In this document: one piece after another, positions 51,833-63,255 of the stretch
Layout of the letters: every line of letters starts with the position of its first letter
How positions within the stretch are numbered: position 1 is the stretch's first letter
DNA from: Basidiobolus meristosporus CBS 931.73
Lineage: Eukaryota > Basidiobolomycota > Basidiobolomycetes > Basidiobolales > Basidiobolaceae
Assembly (NCBI GenBank): GCA_002104905.1
Contig: MCFE01000451.1
Coordinates: forward strand, 1-64,000
Length of the DNA stretch: 64,000 bases
Direction of reading: 5' to 3'
The notes under the pieces: generated by a model
Seen by the model: the letters and a program-made list of their open reading frames with translations, nothing else
Databases searched by the model: none
What the model was told of the DNA's origin: nothing
Program-made: the position numbers and the translations under genes

Positions 51833-53870
51833 TTATCAAGTTATTTTCTACAGCTTCCCTTACCCAGTTGTGTTGTATACCTATGTACTTAGTTCTGGCA
51901 TGATTAGTAGGATCTGTGGCTAGTAAAACACAACTTTCATTATCCTTCTAAATACAAGTTGGCTATCTGAGTTAAAACCTAAGTCATTGGGTGATTTTTG
52001 TAGCCATTTAGCCTCCTTAGTTCCTTGACAAGCATTCATATATTCAGCTTCAGTTGTAGACAGGGCCACAGTTGGTTGTTTCTTGCAACTTTAAGTAATA
52101 GCTGCGCCAGCATAAGAAAATACATGCTCAGTAATAGTGTCTTTCAATCAGATCCCTACCCCAACCAAATCACCATAACAATCAAAGTGTTGCTTATTTG
52201 CTGCTCCATAGTTTCCCAGTACCATATATGGTACCTTGAAGATATCTGAAAATTCTCTCAACCAATGCAATTTGATCTGAGGCTTAATTTTGCATGAATA
52301 ACTGACAATATCAGCATTCATTGCAATATCTAGATGTGTAGAAATAATCAGGTATATCAGGCTACTAACCATTAGGTAATAGGCAAGATTTTACTCAATA
52401 TTTGACCCATTTTCACCTAAACTGGCTGAGATTTGCTCAGCTTCAGGTTATTATCCATAGGGGTGGCTGTAGATTTGCAATTTTCTATTTGAAGCAACTG
52501 AGATTGTCTCTGATGTACAAAGACCCATTTAGAACATTCCTCTGCATTGGTCTGTTAAATATGATTTTGATTCCAACAAAATAGCTCAATTTTCCAAGAT
52601 ATTTCATTTATAACATGCTGAAGAGATCTGCTTTTGTCTATTAAAGTGCCTCCTGGTCACTTGTAGCTATTATTAGGCTATCCACATCAATAACTAGGAT
52701 GATCTACCCTTTTTGAGCTCTTTCACGCACATGCAGGAATCTGCAGTGATACAATGAACTCAGTCTCCTCTAGATATGTGTCAATCTTGTCATACCATGC
52801 CCTAGGTGCCTATTTAGGCCCACACAATTGTTTCCTCAGTCTACACACCCATCAGGGGCCTTTTGGATTTGTAAAATCTTCTTGTTGCTTCAGATATGTG
52901 TTTGCTTGCAGATCCCCATTTAGAAAGGCTGTTTTAACCTCCATTTAGTATAGATCCAGACTATGTACAGCTGTCAGGGCTACAACAGTTGTAATGGAAT
53001 TAAACTTGGCAACTAGAGCAAATGTTTCCTCAAAGTCTAGTCCCTGGATCTGGGAATAGCTTTTAGTCACTAAACTAGCCTTCTACTTATCAACAATATC
53101 ATTTGAGGTTATCTTGATTGTATGGACCCATATGCATCCTATTGGCTTTGTCCCATTTAATGAATTTACCAGTTCCCACGTTATTGCCCTGATTGGTAAT
53201 TAGCACTCTTCCTGCATGGCTTGTTGTCACATATTAGCATCTGGGCTCTGAATTACCTGTTCCAGATTCTGAGGGTTGGCACATAAGGTAAGATAAGCTT
53301 CTTCATGATCACTTGATGTCTGCCATCAGATTCCAGGGGGATTTCTTATTCTGGAGGATCTCCTAACTGGGATAATTGGCCCCAGTCTGGAACAGGTAGA
53401 GTTATCATCTGTGTCTGGCTGAAATAGGTACATATATTCTTCATTAGTGTTGATTGCATCATCAAGCAACTGTCCAATATTTCAGTAGCTTTCTGATTGG
53501 AATTCTCCTCAAATAAAGTGTCCCTGCCCTGGATTAGCTTCAGAATCTTGCCTTCATGCACTCTGTACTCTTTGGTATCCTCACAGTACCCAAGAATGAT
53601 CCCTTTTGCAATCATTGGTTCCAACTTTGAGCGTTTTTTGTCAGGGATGTGATAAAGAGCATCACTGCCAAAGATCCTGAGGGGCTGGAGTTCTGGTTTT
53701 TTGCCTGTATATGCTTCAAAGGGTGTAGGGTTACATAGAGCTGTTTTTGGTCATCTATTGTAAGTGTATACCATGATACCAACAGATTTAGCCTAAAAAT
53801 GTGGTCCATTACTTTTCCATGTAGCATAGACCTTCTCAGCACTGCTATTGTTCTATTTGCATGTTATGCT
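51833..53870 (-). pseudogene. Copia I RT/RNase H and integrase end
   Basis: Reading leftward there are fragments of the integrase-RT tether (AKGIILGYCEDTKEYRVHEGKILK near 53580), then RT and RNase H in many broken frames (a YGDLVGVGI-like GYGDAD block near 52160). No frame is long enough to be functional. Confidence 0.7.
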
Positions 53871-55605
53871 ACTCCATTTTGGTGTGGAATATGTGGAACA
53901 GTGGTCTGCTGAAGTATACCTGTAGATGAGCAGTACTTTGCAAACTCCCTTGAGCTGTATTCCCTTCCATTGTCACTTCAAATTACCTTCAATGGTCACC
54001 CATTTTGTGTTTCTGGCATGTTCCTAAACTGCCTAAGCATCCCCAAAGCCTCATTCTTTGTTGTGAAGACGAACAACCATGTATATCTTGTCTTGTCATC
54101 ATTAAAAGTCATAAAGTTTCTCTTGGCTCTAACAGACAGTGTTCTCATGGGCCCACATATATCTGAGTGTACAAAAGTCAGTATTTTGGTAGTGTCAATG
54201 CCTTGTGAGCTATTGAAACACTGCCTAGCTTGTTTGTCATAAAAACATCCCTAATAGATGTTGTATTATATAGGAATTGAGTAATATAGGCTCAAGACAA
54301 GTTGATTTTCACCAGATGGCTTGTTTTCTGGTCCCCAATGCATCCTTGCCTCCTATGCCATGTCTCTCAGTTAGTTTCATCAGTTTCTGTACTGCTCACA
54401 TACTTGGGAACAATGAGTTTAGATTGTAACATGTATACTTTGTGACCTCTGGTTCCCAAAGCTAATTTTTGTCCATTTTCACTCAATGTTGGGCAGCTCA
54501 GCTTAGTAAAAGCAATTTTTAGTCCCTTAGTTGTTGTTCTACTGGCTGAGAGTGGGTTTTTAGCTGCTTTAGGTGCATACAGTATGTCAGTCAGTTCTGC
54601 TGTTGTAGCCCCTGAGATGTTACTCATATTTAGCTGTATTGACCCACTGGTGGTAGGTCCAGTGCAGAGTTGTCTCCCAGATAAACCTCTCTTATAAGAA
54701 TAGTCTTAAAGTTGCTGAACCACTTCTTCAAACCGCATATATGCTGTGATGCTCCACAGACAATACACCATTCGCTACCATGGTTACTTGCACTCTCTTG
54801 CACTGTTACAAATAACTGTGCCACAGTAGTTATGTGGTTTGCCTGCTTTAGTTCCTGTTTTTTGTCAGCTTATTTCTACTTGCATTCTCTGGCCCAGTGT
54901 CCTGGCTTCTTACAGTGATTACAGCAACCAGGTTTTCTTTTTCTTTGTTGCTTTCCCTTCTTTTCTGCTATATTGTCAATTTTGTATGCATGATCATCAT
55001 GTCTGAGCTCTCCTGGGAGAAGTGTTCCTTCAACATAAGCTACAGTCAGATTGTTTTCTCTGCTTTCAAACAAAGTGTGAGTTGCTCTTACTTGTCTGGT
55101 AAGCGGCAAAGCAGAAAGAGTATCTTTTTTTCATCATCTACACCAGCATTGATACTGTATAGTTCTTCTGCAAGTGTCTCTATTCTTGTAATGAGCTGTA
55201 GCATGTCATCATTTGGCTTCCTTCTCATGTTGAAAAGCTTTTGTTTACATAAAGCTTGCATGGCACTGACTCTGCTCTAAAAATCCTTTCCAAGGATACC
55301 CATGCTGCTTTGTCAGTATTTGGAGCATGAATTTGCCAAATGAAGGCATCTTAAACATTGATACATATGGCATATCAGGCTTCTCTTTCCTTCTCTTGAA
55401 ACTTCTCCACTTCTTCAGCTGTTCTTTTGAGCCCAACTTCTCTTCCTGTAATTATACTCCTAAGCTTTCTTTCCTCAAGGAGGATCTACAATATGATTCT
55501 GTAAAGTCTGTAGTTCTTCCATTCAAGCCTCACAGGGAAAATGTTTGTTTTGTGCTGTATGTTGGTAGATGTCATTGTTTAAATAGATTAAGAAAATTGG
55601 GGCTC
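53871..55605 (-). pseudogene. Copia I gag, protease and integrase start
   Basis: Homology to element H is continuous. Gag has an intact zinc knuckle CCNHCKKPGHWARECK (about 54895-54945). In the protease, H's WYIDSGASQHIC is WCIVCGASQHIC, so the catalytic Asp is replaced by Val. Several frameshifts and stops follow in the integrase. The primer-binding site next to the 5' LTR is degenerate (GGTTCTGAGCCC). Confidence 0.78.
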
Positions 55606-55611
55606 AGAACC

Positions 55612-55979
55612 CATTGCAACTTAAGAAGCGATTTGGATATAAGGAACTTATCAAGAAATAGTGATAATAGTTGAACTGCTGTTTATTCAAAGGAAGCTCA
55701 GTATTTATACCTTTGTAGGAGCAAAGCAACTATAACACCTAGTATGGAGGGCTTCTCAACACTCAGGAGCATTCTTTGACACTTTCAAGGTTAGCACATA
55801 ATATCCATTAAAGATACTAATTAGATCTTGACTATATGGGAATAGCCATAAGATCATAGATCTGCAGAAAGTGACACAGTTAGGTCTGTAGGCTAGTACT
55901 ACAGTGTCTAAGACTAGTCCAGAATTTTTAAGTAAAATTTTAGCTGCTGAATGATACCAAATAGTCCATTATTCCAACA
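55612..55979 (-). repeat. 5' LTR of copia I
   Basis: 368 nt, homologous to the H-family LTRs; the inner end is mutated (TTGCAATG instead of TTGCAACA on the element strand). Confidence 0.8.
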
Positions 55980-56014
55980 GATTCTTCTTCTGACTGATAC
56001 TGCAGGTTTCATAG
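55980..56014 (-). repeat. Continuation of the gypsy J LTR
   Basis: 35 nt matching the K-family LTR from the point where J's LTR was interrupted at 50970. It is then cut by the LTR of K at 56015. Confidence 0.55.
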
Positions 56015-56382
56015 TGTTACAAGTCTTGGTATAAGAGTTGTAGAGGAATAGGGAGCTTAGCTAGTATTGTATTCACTAAAACTTGAACTGATCTTTATTG
56101 AGGTTCCAGCAGCTCCTTATATACATTTTGTCAGATCAACTGCTGACTAATTATATTTCCTAATGTAAGTTGTGGCTGATGACTCATTTGATTGCATCAT
56201 CATCACCCAATAAGATCCTACTTAATATATCTATTTCTGTCTGATAAGGATCTGCTGATTCATTTGCTGACTAATGCTACTGATTTTTTAGATAATACTG
56301 ATATATTGATAACCTAAGCATATACCAATAGATTTGACTAAAAACTGATCTAACTTAAACATTCAAGCTGCAGATCATAACA
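56015..56382 (-). repeat. 3' LTR of gypsy K
   Basis: 368 nt on the plus strand from TGTTACAAGTC to GATCATAACA; family members at 50726, 51462 and 47216. Confidence 0.85.
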
Positions 56383-57530
56383 TTCTCCCCTGCTAAAGTT
56401 GTGAGTTCTCCTGAATCTCTTTTCTTGTGATACCAATACCTTGATGGTTCAGTATTATTAGCAAGTCTTGCAAGCTTGAGTCTGTCCCTATGCACTAAGT
56501 CTTCCTGGATATTACCTTGTTTGTCCACCAGTTGGTAAGTTGCAAATGGACATTCCCTGATGATATTGAATGGTCCTGTCCATTGTGGCTCAAACTTCTT
56601 CCAAGTGTTGTTTCTTAGCAATACAAAGTTCCCAACTGTCAATGCTTCTGGCGCTATAGTCTTATCAAATCTCTGCTTCATCTTTTCTGCACTTGGAGAT
56701 ACTTTGGTCTATGCCTCTTGACATCTTTGTTCCAGTTGCTGGTGTCTACTTGGCTGACTGAGTTCATCTTCTAAGGTGCCTGTAAGCTTTGGTTGTGTGA
56801 GATCTCCTGGAATTCTTGGTTCACATCCATACACTAAGTAAAATGGTGATTGCTGGGTGGTGTTGTGTACTCTGACTCTGCATGCAAAGAGTGCTTGGTC
56901 TATATACACATCCCATCTACTGACAGCTCCATTTGCATACTTGGTCAGCATTTTTCCATATAATCCATTAAACCACTCAGTGACTCCATTAGTTCTGGGG
57001 TGATATGCCAAGGTTTTCAAGTGCCTGATCTGCTGCATTTCCAGGTAAGCCTGCAATGTCTTTGCCATAAAGTTTGCTCCTCTGTCAGATAAGATCTCCA
57101 CAGGGCATCCAAACTTCATCAGGATCTCATGGTAAATGAAACTTGCAACTTCTTGTTCACTGGCTATTGGTACAGCTTTAGCCACTGGCCATTTTGTAGC
57201 ATGGTCAATTGCTACTAGGATGCAATGGTTGCATTTCCTGGTAGTTGGCAGTCTTCCAATAAAGTCAATTCCGCATCTCTCAAATGGTCTTATAGGCTCC
57301 AAGGGAATGAGTTTGGCAATTCTCTGTGGTTGCCCTTGGTTGATTTGGCAATTTGGGCATGTTTTCACTAGCTTCTCAATGTCTTGTTTCATTCTGGGTC
57401 ACCATGCTCTGGCTTTCACAAGACTATAGGTTCCTTCAATTCCAAGATGTCCTTATCCATTGTATAGCTTATGTATTAAATCCAGGCAAGAAACATAAGG
57501 GCAATAGGCAATAGGGCTTCCATCAACAAT
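56383..57530 (-). pseudogene. Gypsy K integrase
   Basis: The zinc-binding end (KTCPNCQINQ) is followed by the catalytic core with IDFIGRLP (Asp), LSDRGANF (Asp) and NGVTEWFNG (Glu). All three acidic residues are present. The C-terminal domain has VGNFVLLRNNTWKKFEPQWTGPFNII (GPY/F-type). A stop near 56707 separates core and C-terminal domain. The protein has no chromodomain, unlike D and E. Confidence 0.88.
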
Positions 57531-58334
57531 TTAGTAGAGTGTTTCATCCTGTACTACAAATTTGCTGGCTTCATCCTGGATTATCTTCTTGGTATCTTCA
57601 TCCAACTCATTAGCAATGGCTTGGTCCTCCAAGTACTTTGGTAATAGGCTAGGCCAATCTGATTCATGCACCAAGTTGAGTTGTGCAACTTGATCTAATC
57701 TTGATAAGGCATCAGTAACCGTGTTGTTTTTTCCAGGGCAGTAGACAATCTTCAAGTCAAATTGCTGAATGTATTCACTCCATCTTGTCATTCTTCTAGA
57801 GAGTACATTCTGAGTAAATACAAACTTGAGGGAGGCATGATCAGTCTTCACAGTGCAACTGACTCCTTCAATATAGCATCTCCATGTCTTCAAACAGTGT
57901 ATTATTGCAAGCATCTCCTTCTCATGGACTGGATAGTTTTGCTCTGCTGAGTTCAGTTTCTTGAAATCAAAGGCAACATGGTAGTCCTTACCCTTGTGTT
58001 TGTGACTCAGCACTCCACCAATTGCATAATCTGAAGCATCCGTGCACAGAGTAAACTCTTTTCTGAAGTCAGGTATTCTTAAGCTTGGTAGTTTAGCAAC
58101 TTCATTCTTGAGTGTCTGAAAGGCAGTCTCACAAGCTATGTCCCACTTATAGGTGTTGTCTTTCTTGAGGATATCAGTTAAAGGGGCTGCAATACTTGCA
58201 AAGGATCTGACAAATCTCCAATAATAGGAAACCATTCTAAGGAATGATCTGAGTTCTGATATGCTATGGGGCTGCTTCAGGTTCTTGATAACTTCAACCT
58301 TCTCAGGGTCTAAGGTTACTCCTGTGCCAGTCAC
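57531..58334 (-). pseudogene. Gypsy K RT C-terminal part and RNase H
   Basis: A 267-codon stretch is open: LDPEKVEVIKNLKQP and ELRSFLRMVSYYWRF of the RT connection, then RNase H with CTDASDYAIGGVLS, EKEMLAIIHCL and TDHASLKFV, whose acidic residues are present. It continues to NTVTDALSRLD and the start of the integrase. It is separated from the rest of RT by element L. Confidence 0.9.
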
Positions 58335-58708
58335 TGTGAGTACTAAATGCAGTACCTACTCTTTGCCCAAGAGTTCTCCCCAGAGTCTTACCCAAAGTCC
58401 CCCAGTATCCTCCCGATGATTCCCCCACTTGCCCTCCCTCCCATCCCGGCCCTTATCTAGTCAGAACACTTACCACAACAGGAAGATGTTCACACCCCTA
58501 TTTTATAACACATTGTCTATTATCTAAGCCCCTGAGGGATATATATCTACCCAATTGAACCAAGTAAGAGATCAAGGAGATTTGGGACAAAATAAACACA
58601 AGTCTTTATTACCTTGCTACCTTCTGTCGGAAGCTATTCTGAACCAAGTGGTACTGACTTGACCTACAAGCTCTCCCACTCACCAAGTACAGTCAGTAAT
58701 AACCCACA
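58335..58708 (+). repeat. 5' LTR of element L
   Basis: 374 nt, TGTGAGTACTAAA to AATAACCCACA. It holds TTTTATAACAC (TATA-like) and AAAATAAAC (poly(A)-like) strings. A TTGGTGCCATC string three bases downstream is the likely primer-binding site; the tRNA is not identified. Confidence 0.92.
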
Positions 58709-58749
58709 TATTTGGTGCCATCTCTGCAGAAATAAGCACAAGTGAGGTA

Positions 58750-59268
58750 ATGACTACTACAATCAAACTAAAAACATACAAGGGAAAGAGAGAGAAAGCC
58801 CTTGAGTGGTTTGATAAGTTTCAGAGAGTTGCGGTTGGTGCAGGATGGGATGACAATAAGAAAGTAAGGGAGTTTGCAAGACATAAGGAAGGGTCAGCAT
58901 GGCTATGGCATTATGGATTGGAAGACGCAGTTAAAGACAACTGGGATGCACTAGAAGAAGCCTACAAGACATGCTTTCTATATGCCAAAGGATACCACTA
59001 CAAAGCCCTTCTACTGTCCTCACAGAAGAAAAGCAGTGAGAGCTATGAAGCCTACACTGAACTGTTCCTCCAACAAGTTCAATGTCTCACAAAGGACAAA
59101 ATTGCCAAACAACAGCTCATGAGGTATTGCATCATGGGCTTAGACAACAAAATAAGACGTAGGGCATCCAAAGAACAACAGGGATGTAAAATGCTGCAAG
59201 AGCTGGTCAAACAAGTGCAAGGGGTCATCTTGCTATGGGGGCTACCCTATAGCTATACAAATGATTGA
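58750..59268 (+). CDS. Element L gag, N-terminal part
   Basis: The 172-codon frame starts MTTTIKLKTYKGKREKALEW and has the Ty3/gypsy gag (retrotrans_gag) pattern: a W..F...A..AGW start, then ARHKEGSAWLWHYGL and DNWDALEEAYKTCF. It ends at a TGA. The gag then continues in another frame from 59269. It would form the particle shell. There is no zinc knuckle in this frame. Confidence 0.8.
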   Translation: MTTTIKLKTYKGKREKALEWFDKFQRVAVGAGWDDNKKVREFARHKEGSAWLWHYGLEDAVKDNWDALEEAYKTCFLYAKGYHYKALLLSSQKKSSESYEAYTELFLQQVQCLTKDKIAKQQLMRYCIMGLDNKIRRRASKEQQGCKMLQELVKQVQGVILLWGLPYSYTND

Positions 59269-59622
59269 AGGACAGGGATCCCTTCTAAGAAAGGAGAAAT
59301 TGCCTCCCCAAAAGACCGTGAGTTAGAAGAATTACGGCAAAAGGTCCAAGAACTCTCAATCAACAATGTCCAAGTAGTACCCAAAGAAAGTGATAAACTC
59401 TGGGAAGCTGTTGAAGATCTAAAGACCCAGGTACAAGCCCTGACCCAACAGATGGAACAACCGCAACAACAGTATCCGTGTTATGTGTGTGGAGAAGTAG
59501 GTCACTGGGCCCACAAATGTGAAAAACGGTACGGACAAGAAGCCGTACCGGACACAAAAGGGAAGAAGGCATCAAAAGACAGAGTCCCTTGCCAGGAGGC
59601 CAATGGGACTCAGTCAATCTAA
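59269..59622 (+). pseudogene. Element L gag, C-terminal part with zinc knuckle
   Basis: In the next frame (+1) gag goes on through a coiled-coil-like ELEELRQKVQELSIN and a Gln-rich stretch to the zinc knuckle CYVCGEVGHWAHKC (about 59479-59520, spacing Cys-x2-Cys-x4-His-x4-Cys) and a basic tail. It is a frameshift relative to the N-terminal part, either a mutation or a programmed shift. Confidence 0.72.
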
Positions 59623-59930
59623 GCCCTCCGGTCAGGACAGACAAAGTGCAGAAGAAGAAGCATTGACATGATGCTTCTAGAGAGGAGGCAAAGGAACCTG
59701 TAGTAGAGGCTCTGTTAAAAGGAAAGAACGCGGAATTAGGTGAAGAAGTACGGAATGAGCCTTGGGAAGAAGTGTTAAAACGGACAAAGAACGCTAGCAT
59801 GTCTTCCCATGGCCTATTCCCCATAATGAAAGTACTAGAGCAAACCAAGGCAACCCTCCCAATAACCAACTTACTGGGACTTGCCCTGGCTCTAGTCAAG
59901 GAACTGATAGAGGGATTGAAGGAGATAACA
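59623..59930 (+). other. Element L junction where protease, RT and RNase H are missing
   Basis: About 300 nt of broken frames between the zinc knuckle and the integrase end. No DSG, YxDD or RNase H motif is present. Confidence 0.6.
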
Positions 59931-60617
59931 ACCCTTCATGTCAACCAGAGGGTCCTGCAAAAACCAATTAAAGGTACATACGTCAAGGTACACTTGTGCA
60001 AAATGATGGGCGTGAAACAGGTCTTCACGGCCACGTATCACCCCCAGACCAACAGATTAACTGAGAGGATGAACCAGACGTGTTGCCGCATACTAGAGAA
60101 GCTCCACTGGGAACTACCCCAATCATGGGCCAAGCTACTCCCACTAACACTCCTAGCAAGGTGTACAATACCAAATAAAACAACAGGTTTCTCCCCGTAC
60201 AAAGTTCTGTACGGATAAAGGCCCAAGTGGTGTGAAGAAACTGGATTGATGATGGAAGGTGTCCCCTTGACAACAAATAACAACTATGTAGAAAGGTTGA
60301 TACACCGTATTGCCCACCTATACATAAAAGTATTTGAAAATGTCAACAAGCACCTTCCCCCTCCACCCAAAAATGAGAAACTAGCGGGACAAAAGTGGAA
60401 ACCAGGCAATAAAGTGTGGTACAATCAAACCGTTGCAGGCCTCAAGTTTTGCCCACAATTTACACCCCAATGGATTGGCCCTTGCACCATCATTAGCTTG
60501 GACCACGGGCCAAAGTACACCATTACCCTGAACAACAAGACAATCTGCAATGTAGCACCAGCCCATCTGAAACCATTTCATGATGATCCACCAATCATCA
60601 CTGAAACCAAGGTGTGA
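59931..60617 (+). pseudogene. Element L integrase, C-terminal half
   Basis: It begins within the integrase core and keeps YHPQTNRLTERMNQ (the Glu block), then FSPYKVLYG followed by a TAA (60216-60218) in place of a sense codon. The C-terminal module follows, with NKVWYNQTV and FTPQWIGPCTII, ending in AHLKPFHDD. The first two catalytic Asp are absent, so it cannot integrate DNA. Confidence 0.78.
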
Positions 60618-60746
60618 TTAAACAATTATCAGGACAAGGATAGAGCAAGATACGGGATACATACAAAGTTTATTAGAGGAGATTTTAGGCAATATAGGCA
60701 CAAATGATATGCACAAGGAAGTTTGCTCAAAAGGGAGAACAAAAGA

Positions 60747-61916
60747 ATGTATATGGAAAGTGCCAAAGGAAACAGTTCACCCAAAACTGGCAATACCCCT
60801 CCCACCAGCAAGAACCAAGATGATATCAACAACAAAACCAACCTGCAAGTGTTGAGAGATATGGTACAAGCGTTATGTGAGACAAGAGCCACCTATGAAG
60901 AGTTGTTTGCTGGAGCAGTCACATTGATACAAGACACAATCAGAGAGGGACAAGACAAGTTACCCACACCAATACAAAGCATGCAGATACTACCCAAGAA
61001 GACAGTATACCACCTAAGAGGAGGTTCCTTGATCATTCAGGAGAAGGATGCCGCACTGATTCCTGTATCCATACTGGACACAGTCAGACTGAAGACACAA
61101 GGAATCAACTGTTGTGCCCTCACAAGACCTTGAGAGCCCCCCTGTTTTGTTGCATACTTGCCATTGATAGGTACCATGGTTGTTGAGGTATATGCAGACC
61201 TGGTAGAAGCAGCAAGAGCACCAGAAGTAGAGCTCCTGATCAAAGAACTCCTCCAAGAAATTTGCAAACATCTCAAACCGCACTTTCAAGAAGGAACCAT
61301 CTTAGAGAAGATACGCAAACGGATTAAATACACCGGCCAGTTAACCCATGCAATCCACCAAGTTGCTGTGTTACAACTATTACAGTGGTTTACCATAGGA
61401 TAACTCAGGAACCAGTACAAAGTCCAACTCCAAGAAGCCGAAGAAACCGCCGCAGACTCTGTAGAAACCATGAGGCAAGTACAAAAGCGCCTCAATTGCG
61501 CCACAGTTTCTACAGAAGAACTACAATACGTCTTGGAAGAAGCAAAAACTTGTTGCCAACAACAGGTGACTGCCAACCAAGTGTACGCCCTCTTCAAAAG
61601 GTCCCCCGCCGTTGTATAGAACACAAAAAGGACAATCCCCAACAACGTTTGCAAGATAAAGAAACAAGACTTTATCGCTCTATTGCACCTTTTCTTGTTC
61701 TCCAACCCTCCCAAGGAACATGCCCAGCACGCTATGGTTTGCCAACTATTTGGCTCTGTGGAAAATATCCCTTGAGCAATGCAAGCTGCACCCCACTCTG
61801 CCGCTGAATGGTATCAGGTATTTGCCTGCAACCCCTTTGCACGTGGCAACCAGCAATGGTACTATGGAGACTCCCCATGCTCCATGAGCAAAATTGACCC
61901 TGGAGAAGCAAGTTAG
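60747..61916 (+). pseudogene. Element L extra frame of unknown function downstream of integrase
   Basis: A single reading frame of 390 codons is broken by four stops (61131, 61401, 61617, 61773) but by no frameshift. It starts MYMESAKGNSSPKTG, a polar linker. LRDMVQALCETRATYEELF and VYHLRGGSLIIQEKDAALIP follow, then helical amphipathic stretches (ELLIKELLQEICKHLKPHF; VQLQEAEETAADSVETMRQV) and a Trp/Cys-containing end (WYGDSPCSMSK). There is no signal peptide or membrane segment, so it is not env-like. I recognise no family. Its place between integrase and the 3' LTR makes it a cargo or accessory gene of this element. Confidence 0.55.
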
Positions 61917-61961
61917 TCAAAAGAACTTTGAGGACAAAGCTCCCTCTTAACCCCCAGGATA

Positions 61962-62335
61962 TGTGAGTACTAGATGCAGTACCCACTCTTTGCCCAAGAG
62001 TTCTCCTGAGAGTCTTACCCAAAGTCCCCCAGTATCCTCCCTATGATTCCCCCACATGCCCTCCCTCCTATCCCTGCCCTTATCTAGTTAGAACACTTAC
62101 CACAACAGGAAGGTGTTCACACCCCTATTTTATAACACATTGTCTATTATCTAAGCCCCTGAGGGATATATATCTACCCAATTGAACCAAGTAAGAGAAC
62201 AAGGAGATTTGGGACAAAATAAACTCAAGTCTTTATTACCTTGCTACCTTCTATCAGAAGCTATTCTGAACCAAGTGGTACTGACTTGACCTACAAGCTC
62301 TCCCACTCACCAAGTTCAGTCAGTAATAACCCACA
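61962..62335 (+). repeat. 3' LTR of element L
   Basis: 374 nt, TGTGAGTACTAGA to AATAACCCACA, same length as the 5' LTR with about 15 substitutions and no indels by eye. Confidence 0.92.
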
Positions 62336-63255
62336 GTCACTATGTGTCCCAGATATTCAACATGTTCCTTGAAGAATTCACACTTGGGTAGCTTGCCATA
62401 AAGCTTGTTCTCTCTTAGCTTCTTCAAGACCTTTTCAATGTGCACCAAGTGATCCTCTTCTGTCTTGCTGTATATCAGTATATCATATAGGTAGAGTATG
62501 ACAAACTTGTCTAAGTACTCCTGGAAGACAGTCTGCATCAGGGTCATGAATGTTGCAGGGGCATTTGTGAGGCCAAAACTCATGACTAAGTACTTGTAAT
62601 GTCCATATCTGGTCCTGAATGCTGTCTTAGGGATGTCTTCTGGCTTCACCCTAATCTGGTTGTATCCCGACATGAGGTCAATCTTGCTGAAAATAGTGGC
62701 TCCATTGAGTTGGCCCAAGAGCGCATCAATCCAGGGTATGGGGTACTTATTCTTCACAGTAACTGGGTTGAGGGCTCTGTAGTCAATGCACATCCTAAGT
62801 GTTCCATCCTTCTTCTTCACAGAAAGTACTGGTGCTCCCCAATGTGACTTGCTGGGTCTGATATATCCTTGCTCCAGTAACTGATCTATTTGTCTCTTCA
62901 TCTCTTCCAACTCCAATGGACTCATTCTGTAAGGTGTTTTACTCACTGGAGGGCTATCTCCTGTTTCAATGGCATGATCCACATCTCTGACTGGTGGTAG
63001 GCTTACAAATTCTTCTGGAAATACGTCTGAATACACCCTCAAAGGAGTCTGGACCTTCTGGGGTACTGGAGTCAAGGAATCCTCCTGTAATACTGCCATG
63101 AGGAACATCTGCGTGCCTTTTCTTAGTGCTCTACAGAACTGTGTCTTGCTAAGCTCACTTGTCTCACACATACTGGAATTGACCAAGCTGAAATCCAGTC
63201 TGGCAGGTAATAGCTCATAGGTCTAGTTGTCCTTCTGGAACTGAGTAGCATGTGT
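62336..63255 (-). pseudogene. Gypsy K reverse transcriptase, N-terminal part
   Basis: Blocks in order: [77 protein letters not shown] (first catalytic Asp) and [12 protein letters not shown]. The catalytic box reads [11 protein letters not shown]: the first Asp of YLDD is Tyr (codon TAT at 62485-62487), which would abolish polymerisation. The frame is otherwise open to the insertion of L. Stops near 63225 and 63258 separate it from the protease. Confidence 0.9.

Larger units (their letters stand above)
50971..55979 (-). mobile_element. Copia element I (H family), full-length but degenerate
   Basis: A 5,009-bp minus-strand copy with a 3' LTR at 50971-51360 and a 5' LTR at 55612-55979. It carries gag, protease, integrase, RT and RNase H, all heavily mutated. 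It is inserted into the LTR of gypsy J. Flanks GATTT (50966-50970) and GATTC (55980-55984) are a 5-bp target duplication with one change. A gypsy solo LTR is inserted near its 3' end. Confidence 0.85.
58335..62335 (+). mobile_element. Element L: gypsy-like LTR element without RT, inserted in gypsy K
   Basis: 4,001 bp with two 374-bp LTRs and a perfect 5-bp target duplication GTCAC (58330-58334 and 62336-62340). It carries a gag, a zinc knuckle, the end of an integrase and a long extra frame, but no reverse transcriptase or RNase H. The LTRs differ at about 15 positions by eye (4%). It is the youngest clear insertion in this part of the window, and must have moved with enzymes supplied by another element. 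Confidence 0.92.

Noticed and set aside
60629-60892. An 87-codon minus-strand frame with strong hydrophobic segments in element L
   Set aside because: It is antisense to the start of the extra plus-strand frame and has no support of its own.
60747-61916. Interpretation of the element L extra frame as an envelope gene
   Set aside because: No signal peptide, transmembrane segment or fusion-peptide-like stretch is visible.
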